DNA from: Bowdeniella nasicola
GTDB taxonomy: Bacteria > Actinomycetota > Actinomycetes > Actinomycetales > Actinomycetaceae
Length of the DNA stretch: 64,000 nucleotides
Assembly: GCF_001907295.1 (NCBI RefSeq)
Contig: NZ_MQVR01000002.1
Coordinates: 1-64,000, forward strand
Reading direction: 5' to 3'
Shown here: piece by piece, positions 39,567 through 59,292 of the stretch
How the letters are laid out: the number at the start of each line of letters is the position of its first letter
How positions within the stretch are numbered: position 1 is the stretch's first letter
Program-made: the position numbers and the translations under genes
Notes under the pieces: generated by a model
Database searches by the model: none
Seen by the model: only the letters and a program-made list of their open reading frames with translations
Told to the model about the DNA's origin: nothing

Positions 39567-39848
39567 CTACCGGCGACGAGCCTTACGGTCGTCCTTGTCG
39601 TGCCCGCGGTAGGTGCGGGTCGGCGCGAACTCTCCGAGCTTATGGCCAACCATCGACTCGGTGACAAAGACCGGAACGTGCTTGCGACCGTCGTGCACCG
39701 CGAAGGTGTGCCCCAGGAAATCCGGGGTAATGACGGATCGACGCGACCAGGTCTTGATGACGTTCTTCTTGCCGGCCTCGTTCATCTGATCGACCTTCTT
39801 TTGCAGATGGTCGTCGACGAAGGGGCCCTTCTTCAAACTGCGCGGCAT
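39567..39848 (-). CDS. rpsS: 30S ribosomal protein S19
   Basis: A 93-residue S19: [40 protein letters not shown] and [14 protein letters not shown]. It is a head protein near the A-site finger. Confidence 0.98.
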   Translation of the reverse strand: MPRSLKKGPFVDDHLQKKVDQMNEAGKKNVIKTWSRRSVITPDFLGHTFAVHDGRKHVPVFVTESMVGHKLGEFAPTRTYRGHDKDDRKARRR

Positions 39849-39860
39849 TTCGTCTCCCTA

Positions 39861-40696
<836 letters not shown>

Positions 40697-40697
<1 letters not shown>

Positions 40698-40996
40698 TAG
40701 ATAGCCACCTCACCGAAGATGTCGATGGTGCCCTCGCGAAGCGAGACGATGGCGCGCTTGGTGTCCTTGCGCTTGCCGCCGGTGCGACGCTGGGTCTTAC
40801 CCTTGCGGTTGATGGTATTGACCGATTCGACCTTGACGTCGAAGATCTGCTCAATGGCGTTCTTGATCTCGGTCTTGTTCGAGCGCGGGTCCACGATGAA
40901 CGTGTACTTGCCCTCGTCGATCAGGTTGTAGCTCTTTTCAGAGACGACGGGAGCAATGATGATGTCCCGCGGGTTCTTCGTCGGTTCGATGCTCAC
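40697..40996 (-). CDS. rplW: 50S ribosomal protein L23
   Basis: A 99-residue L23 at the polypeptide exit. The GTG at 40996 overlaps the rplD TGA as GTGA and follows GGAGGAAA, so it is preferred to the longer open frame. Contains [20 protein letters not shown] and [16 protein letters not shown]. Confidence 0.97.
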
Positions 40997-41649
40997 TTGC
41001 TTTCCTCCTTCGCGTCCGCGCTGCGGCTGGCAAGGAATGCGTCGAGCGCATCGGAGGTGAACACGACGTCGTCGCGAACGAGCACGTCGTAGGTGTTCAG
41101 CTGGTCCGGCCACACGAGGTGAACGGTCGGCACGTTACGCAGCGAGAGCTGCGCAAGCTGGTCCTCGCGAGTGACGACGACGAGCGCGGTACGGCCGCTG
41201 GAAACGCCCTTGAGGGCGGCCAGCGCCTGCTTGGTCGACGGGGTGTCGCCGTCGACGAACGACGAGATGACGGAGACCCGGCCGTGACGGGCGCGGTCCG
41301 ACAGGGCGCCACGCAGAGCGGCGGCCTTCATCTTCTTCGGGGTGCGCTGCTCGTAGGAGCGCGGCTGCGGGCCATGCACGACGCCGCCACCGGCCCAGTG
41401 CGGGGCGCGGATGGAGCCCTGGCGCGCACGGCCAGTGCCCTTCTGGCGCCACGGCTTGCGGCCGCCGCCGGAGACGGCGCCACGGGTCTTGGTCGCGGCG
41501 GTGCCCTGGCGCTTGGCAGCGAGCTGGGCGACGACGACCTGGTGAATCAGCGGAACATTGAGCTCGACATCGAAGATTTCGGCGGGCAGTTCAGCCTTGC
41601 CGGTCTTCTTGCCGGAAGCGTCGAGAACGTCGACCGTGGTGGCGGTCAT
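40993..41649 (-). CDS. rplD: 50S ribosomal protein L4
   Basis: A 218-residue L4 with the tunnel loop region [20 protein letters not shown] and [20 protein letters not shown]. In E. coli it also autoregulates the S10 operon. It overlaps rplW by 4 nt. Confidence 0.98.
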   Translation of the reverse strand: MTATTVDVLDASGKKTGKAELPAEIFDVELNVPLIHQVVVAQLAAKRQGTAATKTRGAVSGGGRKPWRQKGTGRARQGSIRAPHWAGGGVVHGPQPRSYEQRTPKKMKAAALRGALSDRARHGRVSVISSFVDGDTPSTKQALAALKGVSSGRTALVVVTREDQLAQLSLRNVPTVHLVWPDQLNTYDVLVRDDVVFTSDALDAFLASRSADAKEESK

Positions 41650-41651
41650 GA

Positions 41652-42320
41652 CTAGGCTCCCTTCGCGGCGTTACGGATCACGACCGTGGCGCCCTTAGCA
41701 CCGGGAACCGCGCCGGCGACGAGAACGTAACCGTTCTCTGCGTCGATCGCGTGGATCGTGAGGTTCTGAATGGTGGTGCGCTGGTTGCCCGTGCGGCCGG
41801 CCATGCGCATGCCACGGAACACGCGTCCCGGGGTCGCGCAGCCGCCGATGGAGCCCGGCTTGCGGTGGATCTTGTGGGCGCCATGGGAAGCGGGACCACC
41901 GGCAAAGCCGTGGCGCTTCATGACACCGGCAAAGCCCTTGCCGCGGGAGGTGCCGGTCACGTCGACGACATCGCCGGGGGCGAAGGTGTCGAGGCCGATC
42001 TCCTGGCCAGCGTTGTATTCGTCCGCACTCGAGGTGCGGATTTCGAGCACGGTGCGACGCGGGGTCACACCGGCCTTCGCGAAGTGGCCCTTAAGCGGCT
42101 GGGTCACCTTGCGGGGGTCAATTTCACCGGCAGCGACCTGGATCGCCTGGTAGCCATCGACATCGAGGGTGCGCACCTGAGTAACGACGTTGGTGTCCAC
42201 CTTGATGACGGTGACCGGGACGAGGCGAGCCTCGTCGTCCCAGACCTGGGTCATGCCGAGCTTCGAGCCGACAAGTGCCTTGACGGCCTTGCCCGCTTCC
42301 TGCTGGGTAGAAGTAGTCAT
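41652..42320 (-). CDS. rplC: 50S ribosomal protein L3
   Basis: A 222-residue L3. Core motifs are [40 protein letters not shown] and [20 protein letters not shown]. The first 14 residues are an extra extension before the conserved start. Confidence 0.98.
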   Translation of the reverse strand: MTTSTQQEAGKAVKALVGSKLGMTQVWDDEARLVPVTVIKVDTNVVTQVRTLDVDGYQAIQVAAGEIDPRKVTQPLKGHFAKAGVTPRRTVLEIRTSSADEYNAGQEIGLDTFAPGDVVDVTGTSRGKGFAGVMKRHGFAGGPASHGAHKIHRKPGSIGGCATPGRVFRGMRMAGRTGNQRTTIQNLTIHAIDAENGYVLVAGAVPGAKGATVVIRNAAKGA

Positions 42321-42331
42321 GTCTAGGTTCC

Positions 42332-42640
42332 TCAGAGCTTGATCTCGATGTTGACGTCCGCCGGCAGGTCGAGACGCATGAGCGAATCGACGGCCTTGGG
42401 CGTCGGGTCGATAATGTCGATCAACCGCTTGTGGGTGCGCATTTCAAAATGCTCGCGGCTGTCCTTGTACTTGTGGGGCGACCGAATAACGCAGTACACG
42501 TTCTTTTCAGTCGGCAGCGGCACCGGGCCCACGACCGTCGCACCAGCGCGGGTCACCGTATCGACAATCTCGCGTGCCGAGTTATCGATGACCTCGTGGT
42601 CGTAGGACTTGAGCCGGATGCGGATCTTTTGTCCCGCCAT
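42332..42640 (-). CDS. rpsJ: 30S ribosomal protein S10
   Basis: A 102-residue S10 starting [20 protein letters not shown] and containing [19 protein letters not shown]. It leads the S10 operon; its homologue is the NusE transcription factor. Confidence 0.98.
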   Translation of the reverse strand: MAGQKIRIRLKSYDHEVIDNSAREIVDTVTRAGATVVGPVPLPTEKNVYCVIRSPHKYKDSREHFEMRTHKRLIDIIDPTPKAVDSLMRLDLPADVNIEIKL

Positions 42641-43040
42641 GGCGTCGTCTAACCTCTCTCGTACCGCAACTTCACCGACCCCCGCGCTCGGGCGTGTCGC
42701 GTGCGCTTTGAGCGCACCGCACCACGCTCCGGCAGGTTCCGGGTCGTTGGTTACTTTGGTTGGACGGGGGGCGATTTACCACCCGCCCGAAGTCTGCACA
42801 CTCGGACCTTGATCCGAGCAACCGTACTAGTCTGCCAGAACTACCCACACTGTGTAAACCCGCATTCGCGTGATTCAGCGTACGTTCTGGCCGGCATCCG
42901 TTGTGGGTGCCAGGCGTTCCGGCCGTTCGAGGTTACCGCAGATTGGCCTACAAGTGAAACCCGCAGCGGCCCTTTCGGAGCGTGAGCCTCCCCACGCCCC
43001 CGCGCTCGGGCGTGCCGCACGCGACCGTCGGGCACAAGCC
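42641..43040 (-). other. S10 operon leader and promoter region, no gene
   Basis: This stretch between tuf and rpsJ has no convincing gene. It holds a candidate promoter (42829-42858), a hairpin CTCGGATC/GGTCCGAG-like repeat at 42801-42818 near the expected transcript start, and two copies of cccccgcgctcgggcgtg (42679-42696 and 42997-43014). The second copy is part of an inverted repeat, CACGCCC/GGGCGTG. An S10 leader that binds L4 is known in E. coli; I cannot tell whether this leader is homologous. Confidence 0.5.
42829..42858 (-). promoter_or_regulatory. Candidate promoter of the S10 operon
   Basis: On the minus strand TTTACA (42853-42858, 5 of 6 to the consensus), an 18-nt spacer and CAGACT (42829-42834). 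Transcription would begin near 42822 and give a leader of about 180 nt before rpsJ. Confidence 0.4.
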
Positions 43041-43074
43041 AAGGACCCGATCCCCTTGCGGGGACCGGGTCCTT
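43041..43074 (-). terminator. Terminator after tuf
   Basis: AAGGACCCGGTCCCC, loop GCAA, GGGGATCGGGTCCTT on the minus strand: a 15-bp stem with one mismatch, 40 nt past the tuf stop. Confidence 0.82.
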
Positions 43075-43113
43075 GATGCGATCTAACGAAAGATCAGAAG
43101 GTCACCGAGTGCC

Positions 43114-44322
43114 TTACTTCAGGATCTTGGTCACGCGGCCGGAGCCAACGGTGCGGCCACCCTCGCGGATAGCGAAGCCGAGGCCCTCTTCCATGGCGAT
43201 CGGCTGGATGAGCTCGACCGTCATTTCGGTGTTGTCGCCAGGCATAACCATCTCGGTGCCCTCGGGCAGCGTGATGACGCCGGTGACGTCCGTGGTGCGG
43301 AAGTAGAACTGCGGACGGTAGTTCGTGTAGAACGGGTTGTGGCGGCCACCTTCGTCCTTGGACAGGATGTAGACCTGCGCCTCGAACTGGGTGTGCGGGG
43401 TGATCGAACCGGGCTTGACCACGACCTGGCCACGCTCGACGTCCTCACGGCGGGTGCCGCGCAGGAGCAGACCACAGTTCTCGCCGGCCCACGCTTCGTC
43501 CATCTGCTTGTGGAACATCTCGATACCGGTGACGGTGGTCTTCTGCGGCTCGCGGATACCGACGATCTCAACTTCGGAGTTGATCGGCAGCTTGCCACGC
43601 TCGACACGGCCGGTCACAACGGTGCCGCGGCCGGTGATGGTGAAGACGTCTTCGATCGGCATGAGGAACGGCTTGTCCATGTCGCGCACGGGCTCCGGAA
43701 CGTTCTCGTCCACGGCTTCCATGAGCTTGGCAACGGACTCAACCCACTCGGAGTCACCTTCGAGGGCCTTCAGAGCGGAGACGCGGACGATCGGGGCGTT
43801 GTCGCCGTCGAAGCCCTGCGAGGAGAGCAGCTCGCGGATTTCTTCTTCCATGAGCTCGAGCATGTCCTCGGCGTCGTCGCCGTATTCGGCCATCGCCTGG
43901 TCGGTCTTGTTGAGCGCAACCAGCAAGTAGGGCACGCCCACCTGGCGGGCGAGCAGCACATGCTCGCGGGTCTGCGCCATGATGCCGTCGGTCGCGGCGA
44001 TCACGAGGATCGCGCCGTCCATCTGGGCGGCACCGGTGATCATGTTCTTGATGTAGTCGGCGTGGCCCGGGGCGTCAACGTGCGCGTAGTGGCGCTTATC
44101 GGTCTGGTACTCAACGTGAGAAACGTTGATGGTGATGCCGCGCTGACGCTCTTCCGGAGCGTTGTCGACCTGGTCGAAGGGACGGAACTCGTTGAGATCC
44201 GGGTACTTGTCGGCCAGCACCTTGGTGATGGCGGCGGTCAGCGTCGTCTTACCGTGGTCGACGTGACCGATCGTACCGATGTTGACGTGCGGCTTTGTCC
44301 GCTCGAACTTGGCCTTAGCCAC
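43114..44322 (-). CDS. tuf: Elongation factor Tu
   Basis: A 402-residue GTPase that brings aminoacyl-tRNA to the ribosome. G motifs are [18 protein letters not shown] and NKTD. It starts with GTG ([13 protein letters not shown]) after AGGAGGA. It is separated from fusA by 118 nt and ends at a terminator, so it may be expressed both with and apart from fusA. Confidence 0.98.
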   Translation of the reverse strand: MAKAKFERTKPHVNIGTIGHVDHGKTTLTAAITKVLADKYPDLNEFRPFDQVDNAPEERQRGITINVSHVEYQTDKRHYAHVDAPGHADYIKNMITGAAQMDGAILVIAATDGIMAQTREHVLLARQVGVPYLLVALNKTDQAMAEYGDDAEDMLELMEEEIRELLSSQGFDGDNAPIVRVSALKALEGDSEWVESVAKLMEAVDENVPEPVRDMDKPFLMPIEDVFTITGRGTVVTGRVERGKLPINSEVEIVGIREPQKTTVTGIEMFHKQMDEAWAGENCGLLLRGTRREDVERGQVVVKPGSITPHTQFEAQVYILSKDEGGRHNPFYTNYRPQFYFRTTDVTGVITLPEGTEMVMPGDNTEMTVELIQPIAMEEGLGFAIREGGRTVGSGRVTKILK

Positions 44323-44440
44323 TGGTGTCCTCCTGGGACTCGGGTAGTTGTTCTCTCAGCCTATGGCAGGTTTTCAGTGTACCTGTTGGCGGGGAGAGGT
44401 CCTACTGGTCGGTTGTTTTTCTTCCGGTTGACCGGTGGGA

Positions 44441-46558
<2,118 letters not shown>

Positions 46559-46600
46559 GTGTGGTCTCTCTTCCTAAAGTTCGGACACAAGCCCGCTGGA

Positions 46601-47071
46601 TTACCAGCGGTAGTGGGCGAACGCCTTGTTAGCTTCGGCCATGCGGTGCATGTCTTCGCGGCGCTTGACCGCGGCACCCAGGCCGTTGGAGGCGTCCATA
46701 ATTTCGTTCATGAGGCGCTCGGTCATGGTGTTCTCGCGGCGCTGCCGAGAGAATTCCACGAGCCAGCGCATCGCGAGCGTGGTCGCGCGGGAGGCGCGGA
46801 CCTCGACGGGCACCTGGTAGGTGGCGCCACCAACGCGGCGGGAGCGGACCTCCAGCTGCGGGCGAATGTTGTCCAGCGCGCGCTTCAGCACGGCGGTGGG
46901 CTCAGAGTCGGTCTTCTCGCGCACACCTTCGAGAGCACCGTAGACGATGCGCTCAGCGGTGGACTTCTTGCCGTCGAGCAGCACGGAGTTCACGAGCTGG
47001 GAAACGACGGGCGAGCCGTAGACCGGGTCGGAAACGAGGGGGCGCTTGGGCGCGGGACCCTTACGAGGCAT
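46601..47071 (-). CDS. rpsG: 30S ribosomal protein S7
   Basis: A 156-residue S7: [35 protein letters not shown] and the C-terminal [20 protein letters not shown]. It starts one base inside the rpsL stop. Confidence 0.98.
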   Translation of the reverse strand: MPRKGPAPKRPLVSDPVYGSPVVSQLVNSVLLDGKKSTAERIVYGALEGVREKTDSEPTAVLKRALDNIRPQLEVRSRRVGGATYQVPVEVRASRATTLAMRWLVEFSRQRRENTMTERLMNEIMDASNGLGAAVKRREDMHRMAEANKAFAHYRW

Positions 47072-47445
47072 TACTTCTTCTCCTTCTTGGCGCCGTACAG
47101 GGAACGAGCCTGCTGACGATCGCGGACACCCTGGGTATCGAGGGCACCACGGACGATCGTGTAACGAACACCGGGAAGGTCTTTCACACGTCCACCGCGC
47201 ACGAGCACGATGGAGTGTTCCTGCAGGTTGTGGCCAACTCCTGGAATGTACGCGGTGACCTCAATGCCACTGGAAAGACGCACACGAGCAACCTTACGCA
47301 GCGCCGAGTTCGGCTTCTTGGGCGTGGTGGTGTACACACGGGTGCACACCCCACGGCGCTGCGGGCTCCCCTTGAGGGCCGGCGTCTTGGAGGTCCCGGC
47401 CTTGACGCTGCGGCCCTTGCGGACCAGCTGCTGAATCGTGGGCAC
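47071..47445 (-). CDS. rpsL: 30S ribosomal protein S12
   Basis: A 124-residue S12 that guards decoding. It starts with GTG after GGAG. The streptomycin-related loops read [13 protein letters not shown] (Lys43 present) and [12 protein letters not shown] (Lys present), the sensitive form. It heads the str operon. Confidence 0.98.
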   Translation of the reverse strand: MPTIQQLVRKGRSVKAGTSKTPALKGSPQRRGVCTRVYTTTPKKPNSALRKVARVRLSSGIEVTAYIPGVGHNLQEHSIVLVRGGRVKDLPGVRYTIVRGALDTQGVRDRQQARSLYGAKKEKK

Positions 47446-47626
47446 TACTTCTCCGTCTCGAAGATCTGATAATTGGTCGGTTATTGCCCGCCTTACGGCC
47501 GGCGCGAGTTCGCGATGCGAACCTGGCTCGCGCCGCAGGCCCTACGCATCTCCTAATCGAGAGGTGCTGTCACCCCCGCTGAACGGGGAGCACACACGAG
47601 GGCCCGGCGTGCGGGCACCAGCGACC

Positions 47627-47656
47627 AGGTTAGCGCGATCGTTAGGCGTGAGTCAA
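47627..47656 (-). promoter_or_regulatory. Candidate promoter of the str operon (rpsL)
   Basis: On the minus strand TTGACT (47651-47656, 5 of 6) and TAACCT (47627-47632, fits TANNNT) with an 18-nt spacer. The leader to rpsL would be about 175 nt. It lies after the rpoC terminator, in the 309-nt gap that otherwise holds no gene. Confidence 0.5.
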
Positions 47657-47702
47657 AGGGGCAGCGGGGGCTCAACACGTGGTATCGGCCACCCTGATAC
47701 GG

Positions 47703-47740
47703 CACGCGGCCGGTACGAACGGATTCGTACCGGCCACGTG
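47703..47740 (-). terminator. Terminator after rpoC
   Basis: A perfect 12-bp stem GGCCGGTACGAA/TTCGTACCGGCC (47708-47735) with loop CGGA, extended by CACG/CGTG after one mismatch. It begins 15 nt past the rpoC stop. Confidence 0.85.
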
Positions 47741-47754
47741 CTAGTGCGGAGCGA

Positions 47755-51636
<3,882 letters not shown>

Positions 51637-51661
51637 GATTTCCTACTTCCTCTGTTTTTTC

Positions 51662-55174
<3,513 letters not shown>

Positions 55175-55310
55175 AGGGCATCCTTCCCTGCGGATCTCAT
55201 GTGCACGGTCGCTCAATCGGCCCCTACCTGGTACTGTGCCAACCACATCCTGCGCGCGGAAACGGATGCCGGATCACAGTCCACCTCGGACACGATAAGC
55301 GCAACTCTCT

Positions 55311-55339
55311 ACATTAGGGCCAAATCGACGGCGTGTCCA
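55311..55339 (-). promoter_or_regulatory. Candidate promoter of rpoBC
   Basis: On the minus strand TGGACA (55334-55339, 5 of 6), a 17-nt spacer and TAATGT (55311-55316). Transcription would begin near 55304 and give a leader of about 130 nt before the TTG start. It sits after the rplL terminator, in a 300-nt gap with no gene. Confidence 0.55.
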
Positions 55340-55396
55340 CACCCTTGCGCAATGTCTTTGATCACGTCAGGTATACTCCGCGCTCCTCACATAACG

Positions 55397-55433
55397 CAGC
55401 TGCCCGCCCACCGTGATGGTGAGCGGGCAGCTG
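55397..55433 (-). terminator. Terminator after rplL
   Basis: CAGCTGCCCGC and GCGGGCAGCTG pair perfectly, with an inner CACC/GGTG, about 40 nt past the rplL stop. It may act as the partial terminator between rplJL and rpoBC known in many bacteria. Confidence 0.8.
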
Positions 55434-55474
55434 AGTAAAGCTTCTCGCTTCAGCAGGCGATCGCCTGCGAGGAG

Positions 55475-55870
55475 TTACTTGAGGGTGACGGACGCGCCGG
55501 CAGCCTCGAGCTCTTCCTTGGCCTTCTCGGCGTCTTCCTTCTTGGCGCCTTCGAGGACCGGCTTCGGAGCGGAGTCCACGAGGTCCTTGGCTTCCTTCAG
55601 GCCGAGCGAGGTGATGCCGCGGACGGCCTTGATGACTTGGATCTTCTTGTCGCCGACGGAGTCGAGGATGACGTCGAACTCATCCTTCTCTTCGGCGGCA
55701 GCGCCGGCGTCGCCGCCAGCAGCCGGGGCGCCAGCGGCGGGCACAGCGGCAACCGGGGCGGCAGCGGTGACCTCGAAGGTCTCCTCGAACAGCTTGACGA
55801 ATTCGGACAGCTCGATGAGGGACATTTCCTTGAAAGCATCGAGCAGCTCTTCGTTGGTGAGCTTAGCCAT
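55475..55870 (-). CDS. rplL: 50S ribosomal protein L7/L12
   Basis: A 131-residue stalk protein: N-terminal dimerisation part, Ala/Pro/Gly-rich hinge, and C-terminal factor-binding domain with [20 protein letters not shown] and [13 protein letters not shown]. It follows rplJ by 54 nt. Confidence 0.98.
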   Translation of the reverse strand: MAKLTNEELLDAFKEMSLIELSEFVKLFEETFEVTAAAPVAAVPAAGAPAAGGDAGAAAEEKDEFDVILDSVGDKKIQVIKAVRGITSLGLKEAKDLVDSAPKPVLEGAKKEDAEKAKEELEAAGASVTLK

Positions 55871-55924
55871 GGGGGCTTTCCTTCCTTAGTTTCTGCTACG
55901 CAAGCAGGGGTTTGGGGTGCCAAC

Positions 55925-56446
55925 TTAAGCGTCGGCTGCCTGCTTCTCGCGCAGGGCATCGACAGTACGAACCGCCTTGGACAGGGGTGCGTTGAAGACG
56001 TAAGCAGCCTGGAACATGGTGGCCTTGAGGACACCAGCCGCCTTGGCAAGCAGAACGTCGCGGGACTCGAGATCGGCGAGCTTGGAAACCTCTTCGGACG
56101 ACAGAACCTTGCCGTCCATGTAGGCGCCCTTGATCACGAGCAGAGGGTTCGCCTTGGCGAATTCGCGCAGCGCCTTGGCCGCATCCGGAACTTCTCCGGT
56201 TACGAATGCCACCGCGGTCGGGCCATAGAACAGCTCGTCGAGCCCCTCAATGTCCGCTTCCTTGGCAGCAATAGCTGCGAGAGTATTCTTCGCCACGGCG
56301 TAGGTTGCGTGCTCGCGAAGCGAACGGCGCAGCTCCTTGAGCTGCTCCACCGTCAGTCCACGGTACTCAGTCAGCACAACCGCATTGGAGGAGCGGAACA
56401 TGTCCACCATCTCAGCTACGGCAGCTGCCTTATCAGGCCTCGCCAT
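55925..56446 (-). CDS. rplJ: 50S ribosomal protein L10
   Basis: A 173-residue stalk base protein starting [20 protein letters not shown], with [20 protein letters not shown] and the C-terminal helix [12 protein letters not shown] that binds L7/L12 dimers. ATG at 56446 follows AAAGGAGG. The open frame to 56563 covers the leader and has no homology. Confidence 0.97.
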   Translation of the reverse strand: MARPDKAAAVAEMVDMFRSSNAVVLTEYRGLTVEQLKELRRSLREHATYAVAKNTLAAIAAKEADIEGLDELFYGPTAVAFVTGEVPDAAKALREFAKANPLLVIKGAYMDGKVLSSEEVSKLADLESRDVLLAKAAGVLKATMFQAAYVFNAPLSKAVRTVDALREKQAADA

Positions 56447-56631
56447 GGCCCTCCTTTCGATCGGTGCCGCCGGAGTTCTCCTAGGGAAAACGCGTCGTGG
56501 GCAAAAATAAAACCCTGCACGCATAGGCGAACAGGGTGGCAGAAAAACTTTTCTGACAAACATTCACCTACGCGGGCTCCATATGGACTTCGCTTCCCCG
56601 AGGGGAAGACCGGCGGTCTTCGGCATCGATA
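56447..56631 (-). promoter_or_regulatory. Leader of rplJL, candidate L10 autoregulatory region
   Basis: About 185 nt lie between the candidate promoter and rplJ. They contain CTTCCCC/GGGGAAG at 56591-56606 and a perfect 16-base palindrome, CAGAAAAG/TTTTTCTG-like, at 56540-56555. Leaders that bind L10-L7/L12 are common before rplJ. Position and structure fit, but the fold was not computed. Confidence 0.4.
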
Positions 56632-56661
56632 ACTCTAACGCAGGGAGCGCCCGCGCGTAAA
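56632..56661 (-). promoter_or_regulatory. Candidate promoter of rplJL
   Basis: On the minus strand TTTACG (56656-56661, 4 of 6), an 18-nt spacer and TAGAGT (56632-56637, TANNNT). It lies just after nanE, so rplJL need not depend on the nan transcript. Confidence 0.4.
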
Positions 56662-56697
56662 GCACGAGCGCGCCGAAGCTGCGTGAGGTCTGCCACC

Positions 56698-57396
56698 CTA
56701 GCGGGGCAGTGCGTCGGTGAACCAGGACGTGATCGTCGTCGGGTGCGTGATCGCGGTGCCGACGCAGGCAGCGTGGGCGCCGAGTTCAAAGACTTGCGCG
56801 ACGTGATCGGGCGTGTGCAGGCGCCCCTCGACGACGACTGGCGCGGAGACGGCGGCGACGACGTCGCGGATGAAGTCGAGGTCGGGGCCCGTCGTCTTGT
56901 CGCGCGCGTGCTCATAGCCGGGCGTGTAGCCGGCGAGTGTCGTGCCGATGATGTCGGCGCCGGCTTCGTCGGCGGCCTTCGCGTCGGCGAGCGATGCGCA
57001 GTCGGCCATGATGGCAACGCCCGGGAACTCATCGTGGATCGCGACGAGCGCATCGGCGAAGGACTCCCCTTCGCCGCGTTCGCGCAGGGTCGCGTCGATC
57101 GCGATGACGTTCGCGCCGGCGTAGGCGCAGGCGCGGGCGTGGGCGATGGACGGCGTGATGTAGACGCCCTCGTGCCCGTACTTGATGAGGCCGACGACGG
57201 GGACCTCGACGGCCTGGCGGACGGCGGCGATGTCGGTGACGCCCTGGACGCGGACGGCGGCCGCTCCCCCGGCGACGACGGCCTGCGCCATCGCGGCGGT
57301 GATCTCGGCGCGCCGCAGCGGCTCGCCCGGGTAGGCCTGGCAGGAGACGATGAGGCGGTTCTTCAGCCCGGCGACGATGTCGTGGCGGCTAATCAT
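56698..57396 (-). CDS. nanE: N-acetylmannosamine-6-phosphate 2-epimerase
   Basis: A 232-residue TIM-barrel epimerase that turns ManNAc-6-P into GlcNAc-6-P. Conserved parts are RLIVSCQAYPGEPL, GLIKYGHEGVYITP (Lys), VIAIDATLRERGEG, ADCASLADAKAADEAGADI and VVVEGRLHTPD (Glu). ATG at 57396 lies 8 nt inside the nanK end; the longer open frame is within nanK. It is the last gene of the nan operon. Confidence 0.93.
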   Translation of the reverse strand: MISRHDIVAGLKNRLIVSCQAYPGEPLRRAEITAAMAQAVVAGGAAAVRVQGVTDIAAVRQAVEVPVVGLIKYGHEGVYITPSIAHARACAYAGANVIAIDATLRERGEGESFADALVAIHDEFPGVAIMADCASLADAKAADEAGADIIGTTLAGYTPGYEHARDKTTGPDLDFIRDVVAAVSAPVVVEGRLHTPDHVAQVFELGAHAACVGTAITHPTTITSWFTDALPR

Positions 57397-58345
57397 TCGC
57401 GGTCCTTTCACTGGCGATGAATGCGGCGCGGGCGGCGCCCACGATCGCGGCGTGCGAGCCGAGGGTGGCGGGCACGATGGGGATGTCGCGCACGAGCGGG
57501 ACGAGCTGTGCGCGGGCGGCGGCGACCATCGGATCGAACCACGTCGGTCCGGCTCCGAGCATGCCCCCGCCGATGACGACGACGTCGGGATCGAGCACCG
57601 TGACGAGCGCGGCGACGGCGGTCCCGACCGCGCGGGCCGAATCGGCAATGACCTGGGCGGCGAGCTCGTCGCCCGCCCCGGCCGCGCGGTGGACGTCGAT
57701 CGCGGTCGTGAGGGAGCGGTCTCCCCCGCGGGCGTGGTAGACGCGCACCTGGGAGGGGCCGGCGCCGAGCGCCTCGAGGTGGCCGGTGATGCCGCACGTG
57801 CACGCGATATCGTCGGCGCCCGGGATCGGCAGGTGGCCGATCTCGCCCGCGAAGTGGTTGCGGCTGCGCAGCGGCTCGCCGTCGAGGATAACGGCGCCGC
57901 CGACGCCGGTACCGACGGCGATCATCGCGGCGCAGTGCGCGCCGGCGGCCGCGCCCTTCCAAGCTTCGCCCGCGGCATGCGCGTCGACATCGTTTTCGAC
58001 CTGGACGGTGATGGCGGGCAGGACGTCGGCGAGGCGCTCGGCGATGCCGTCGGCCAGGCGCGTGCCCGTCCAGTCGGTGATGGCGTCCGTCGCGGAGATG
58101 ACGGTGCCGCGCTCCGGGTCGATGACGCCCGCACTGCCGAGCCCGATCGCGCACGGGGCGGGCAGGTTTTTGGCGTCGGCAAGGACCGTGCGCGCAAGCG
58201 AGGCGATATCGTCAAGGATCTCGCTCGGCCCATCATGCGCGCGGGTCGGGCAGGTGCGCACGGGCGTGCACACCTGCCCAGTCTCAGCGACGAGCGCGGC
58301 GGCGATTTTGGTGCCGCCGAGGTCGATCCCGAGCGCGTAGCGCAT
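57389..58345 (-). CDS. nanK: N-acetylmannosamine kinase (ROK family)
   Basis: A 318-residue ROK kinase: phosphate loop GIDLGGTKIAAALVAETG, catalytic-region VENDVDAHAAGEAWKG, and a zinc-type motif CTCGITGHLEALG where the usual third Cys is His. It phosphorylates ManNAc released by the lyase. It shares one base with the lyase stop and overlaps nanE by 8 nt. On sequence alone it could be another sugar kinase; the neighbours decide for NanK. Confidence 0.88.
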   Translation of the reverse strand: MRYALGIDLGGTKIAAALVAETGQVCTPVRTCPTRAHDGPSEILDDIASLARTVLADAKNLPAPCAIGLGSAGVIDPERGTVISATDAITDWTGTRLADGIAERLADVLPAITVQVENDVDAHAAGEAWKGAAAGAHCAAMIAVGTGVGGAVILDGEPLRSRNHFAGEIGHLPIPGADDIACTCGITGHLEALGAGPSQVRVYHARGGDRSLTTAIDVHRAAGAGDELAAQVIADSARAVGTAVAALVTVLDPDVVVIGGGMLGAGPTWFDPMVAAARAQLVPLVRDIPIVPATLGSHAAIVGAARAAFIASERTAND

Positions 58346-59268
58346 TAGTCGACCAGCCCGTTGGCCTTCACGATGTCCGCGACGCGGGCGGCGTCCTCCT
58401 CGGACAGCGGTCGGTTCGGGAACGCCATGACGTTGTTCGGGATGATCCCGCGCGTCATCATCGCGGTCTTGAACGCGCCGACGCCGGTGACATCGCCGGA
58501 GCGGCCACGCGGCGCGAAGACGATCTCAAAGCCTCGTGCGAGGCGGTCCTGCTCATTGCGAACAGCCTCCCAGTCGCCGCGCTGGGCCGCGTCGTACAGC
58601 GCGACATAGCCGTGCGGGTCGACGTTGCCGTAGCCGGGCACGACACCGTCAGCGCCCATGAGGAGGCAGCCGTCGACGGCGAGCTCGTGGCCGGTGAGCA
58701 GGCTCAGCGGGGAGCCGGCGTCGCGGTTGGCCATGACGAGGCGACGGAAGGACACGTCGTCGCCCGAGGAGTCCTTCACCCCCGCGATGACGCCTTCCTT
58801 CGCGAGCGCGATGAGGAGGCCGACGGAGAGCTTGACGCGGTTCAGGCGCACCGGCACGTCGTAGGCGTAGATCGGCAGGTCGACGGCGGCCTTCACGGCG
58901 CGGAAGTGATCGGCGATTTCGGATTCGTCGCTGAGCGCATAGAACGGGACGGTGACGACGATGCCGTCGGCGCCGAGGGCCTTGGCGCGGCGAGCCTGCT
59001 CGATCACGCGCTTGGTCGTCATATCCATGACGCCGGCGATGACCGGGACGCGACCGTTTGCGGCCTCGACCGTCGCACGCAGCACGGTGTCGCGCTCCGC
59101 GTCGGTGAAATAGGGAACTTCGGAGGTGGAGCCGAGCGAGAACAGGCCGTGGCAGCCCGCCTCGATCAGGTAGTCGACGAGTCCCTTCAAGGCGGGAACG
59201 TCGATGTCACCAGCCTCGGTCAGCGGAGTGACGACGGGCGGGACGACTCCGCGCAGTGGCGTTGTCAT
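58345..59268 (-). CDS. nanA: N-acetylneuraminate lyase-like protein (DapA/NAL family)
   Basis: A 307-residue class I aldolase. Schiff-base Lys165 is in GVKDSS and Tyr136 in YAYDVP. The loop SLGSTSE places S47-T48 as in E. coli NanA, whereas dihydrodipicolinate synthases usually have a TT pair. This and the operon favour cleavage of sialic acid to ManNAc and pyruvate. The DapA/NAL family is broad and other 2-keto-acid aldolases remain possible. It lies 24 nt after the transporter ATPase gene. Confidence 0.82.
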   Translation of the reverse strand: MTTPLRGVVPPVVTPLTEAGDIDVPALKGLVDYLIEAGCHGLFSLGSTSEVPYFTDAERDTVLRATVEAANGRVPVIAGVMDMTTKRVIEQARRAKALGADGIVVTVPFYALSDESEIADHFRAVKAAVDLPIYAYDVPVRLNRVKLSVGLLIALAKEGVIAGVKDSSGDDVSFRRLVMANRDAGSPLSLLTGHELAVDGCLLMGADGVVPGYGNVDPHGYVALYDAAQRGDWEAVRNEQDRLARGFEIVFAPRGRSGDVTGVGAFKTAMMTRGIIPNNVMAFPNRPLSEEDAARVADIVKANGLVD

Positions 59269-59292
59269 GATTTCCTTCTCTTTCGGGTGTAA

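Noticed and set aside
56698-57396. Reading the nan genes as part of the rplJL ribosomal operon
   Set aside because: There is a 250-nt gap with its own candidate promoter and leader before rplJ, and the functions are unrelated.
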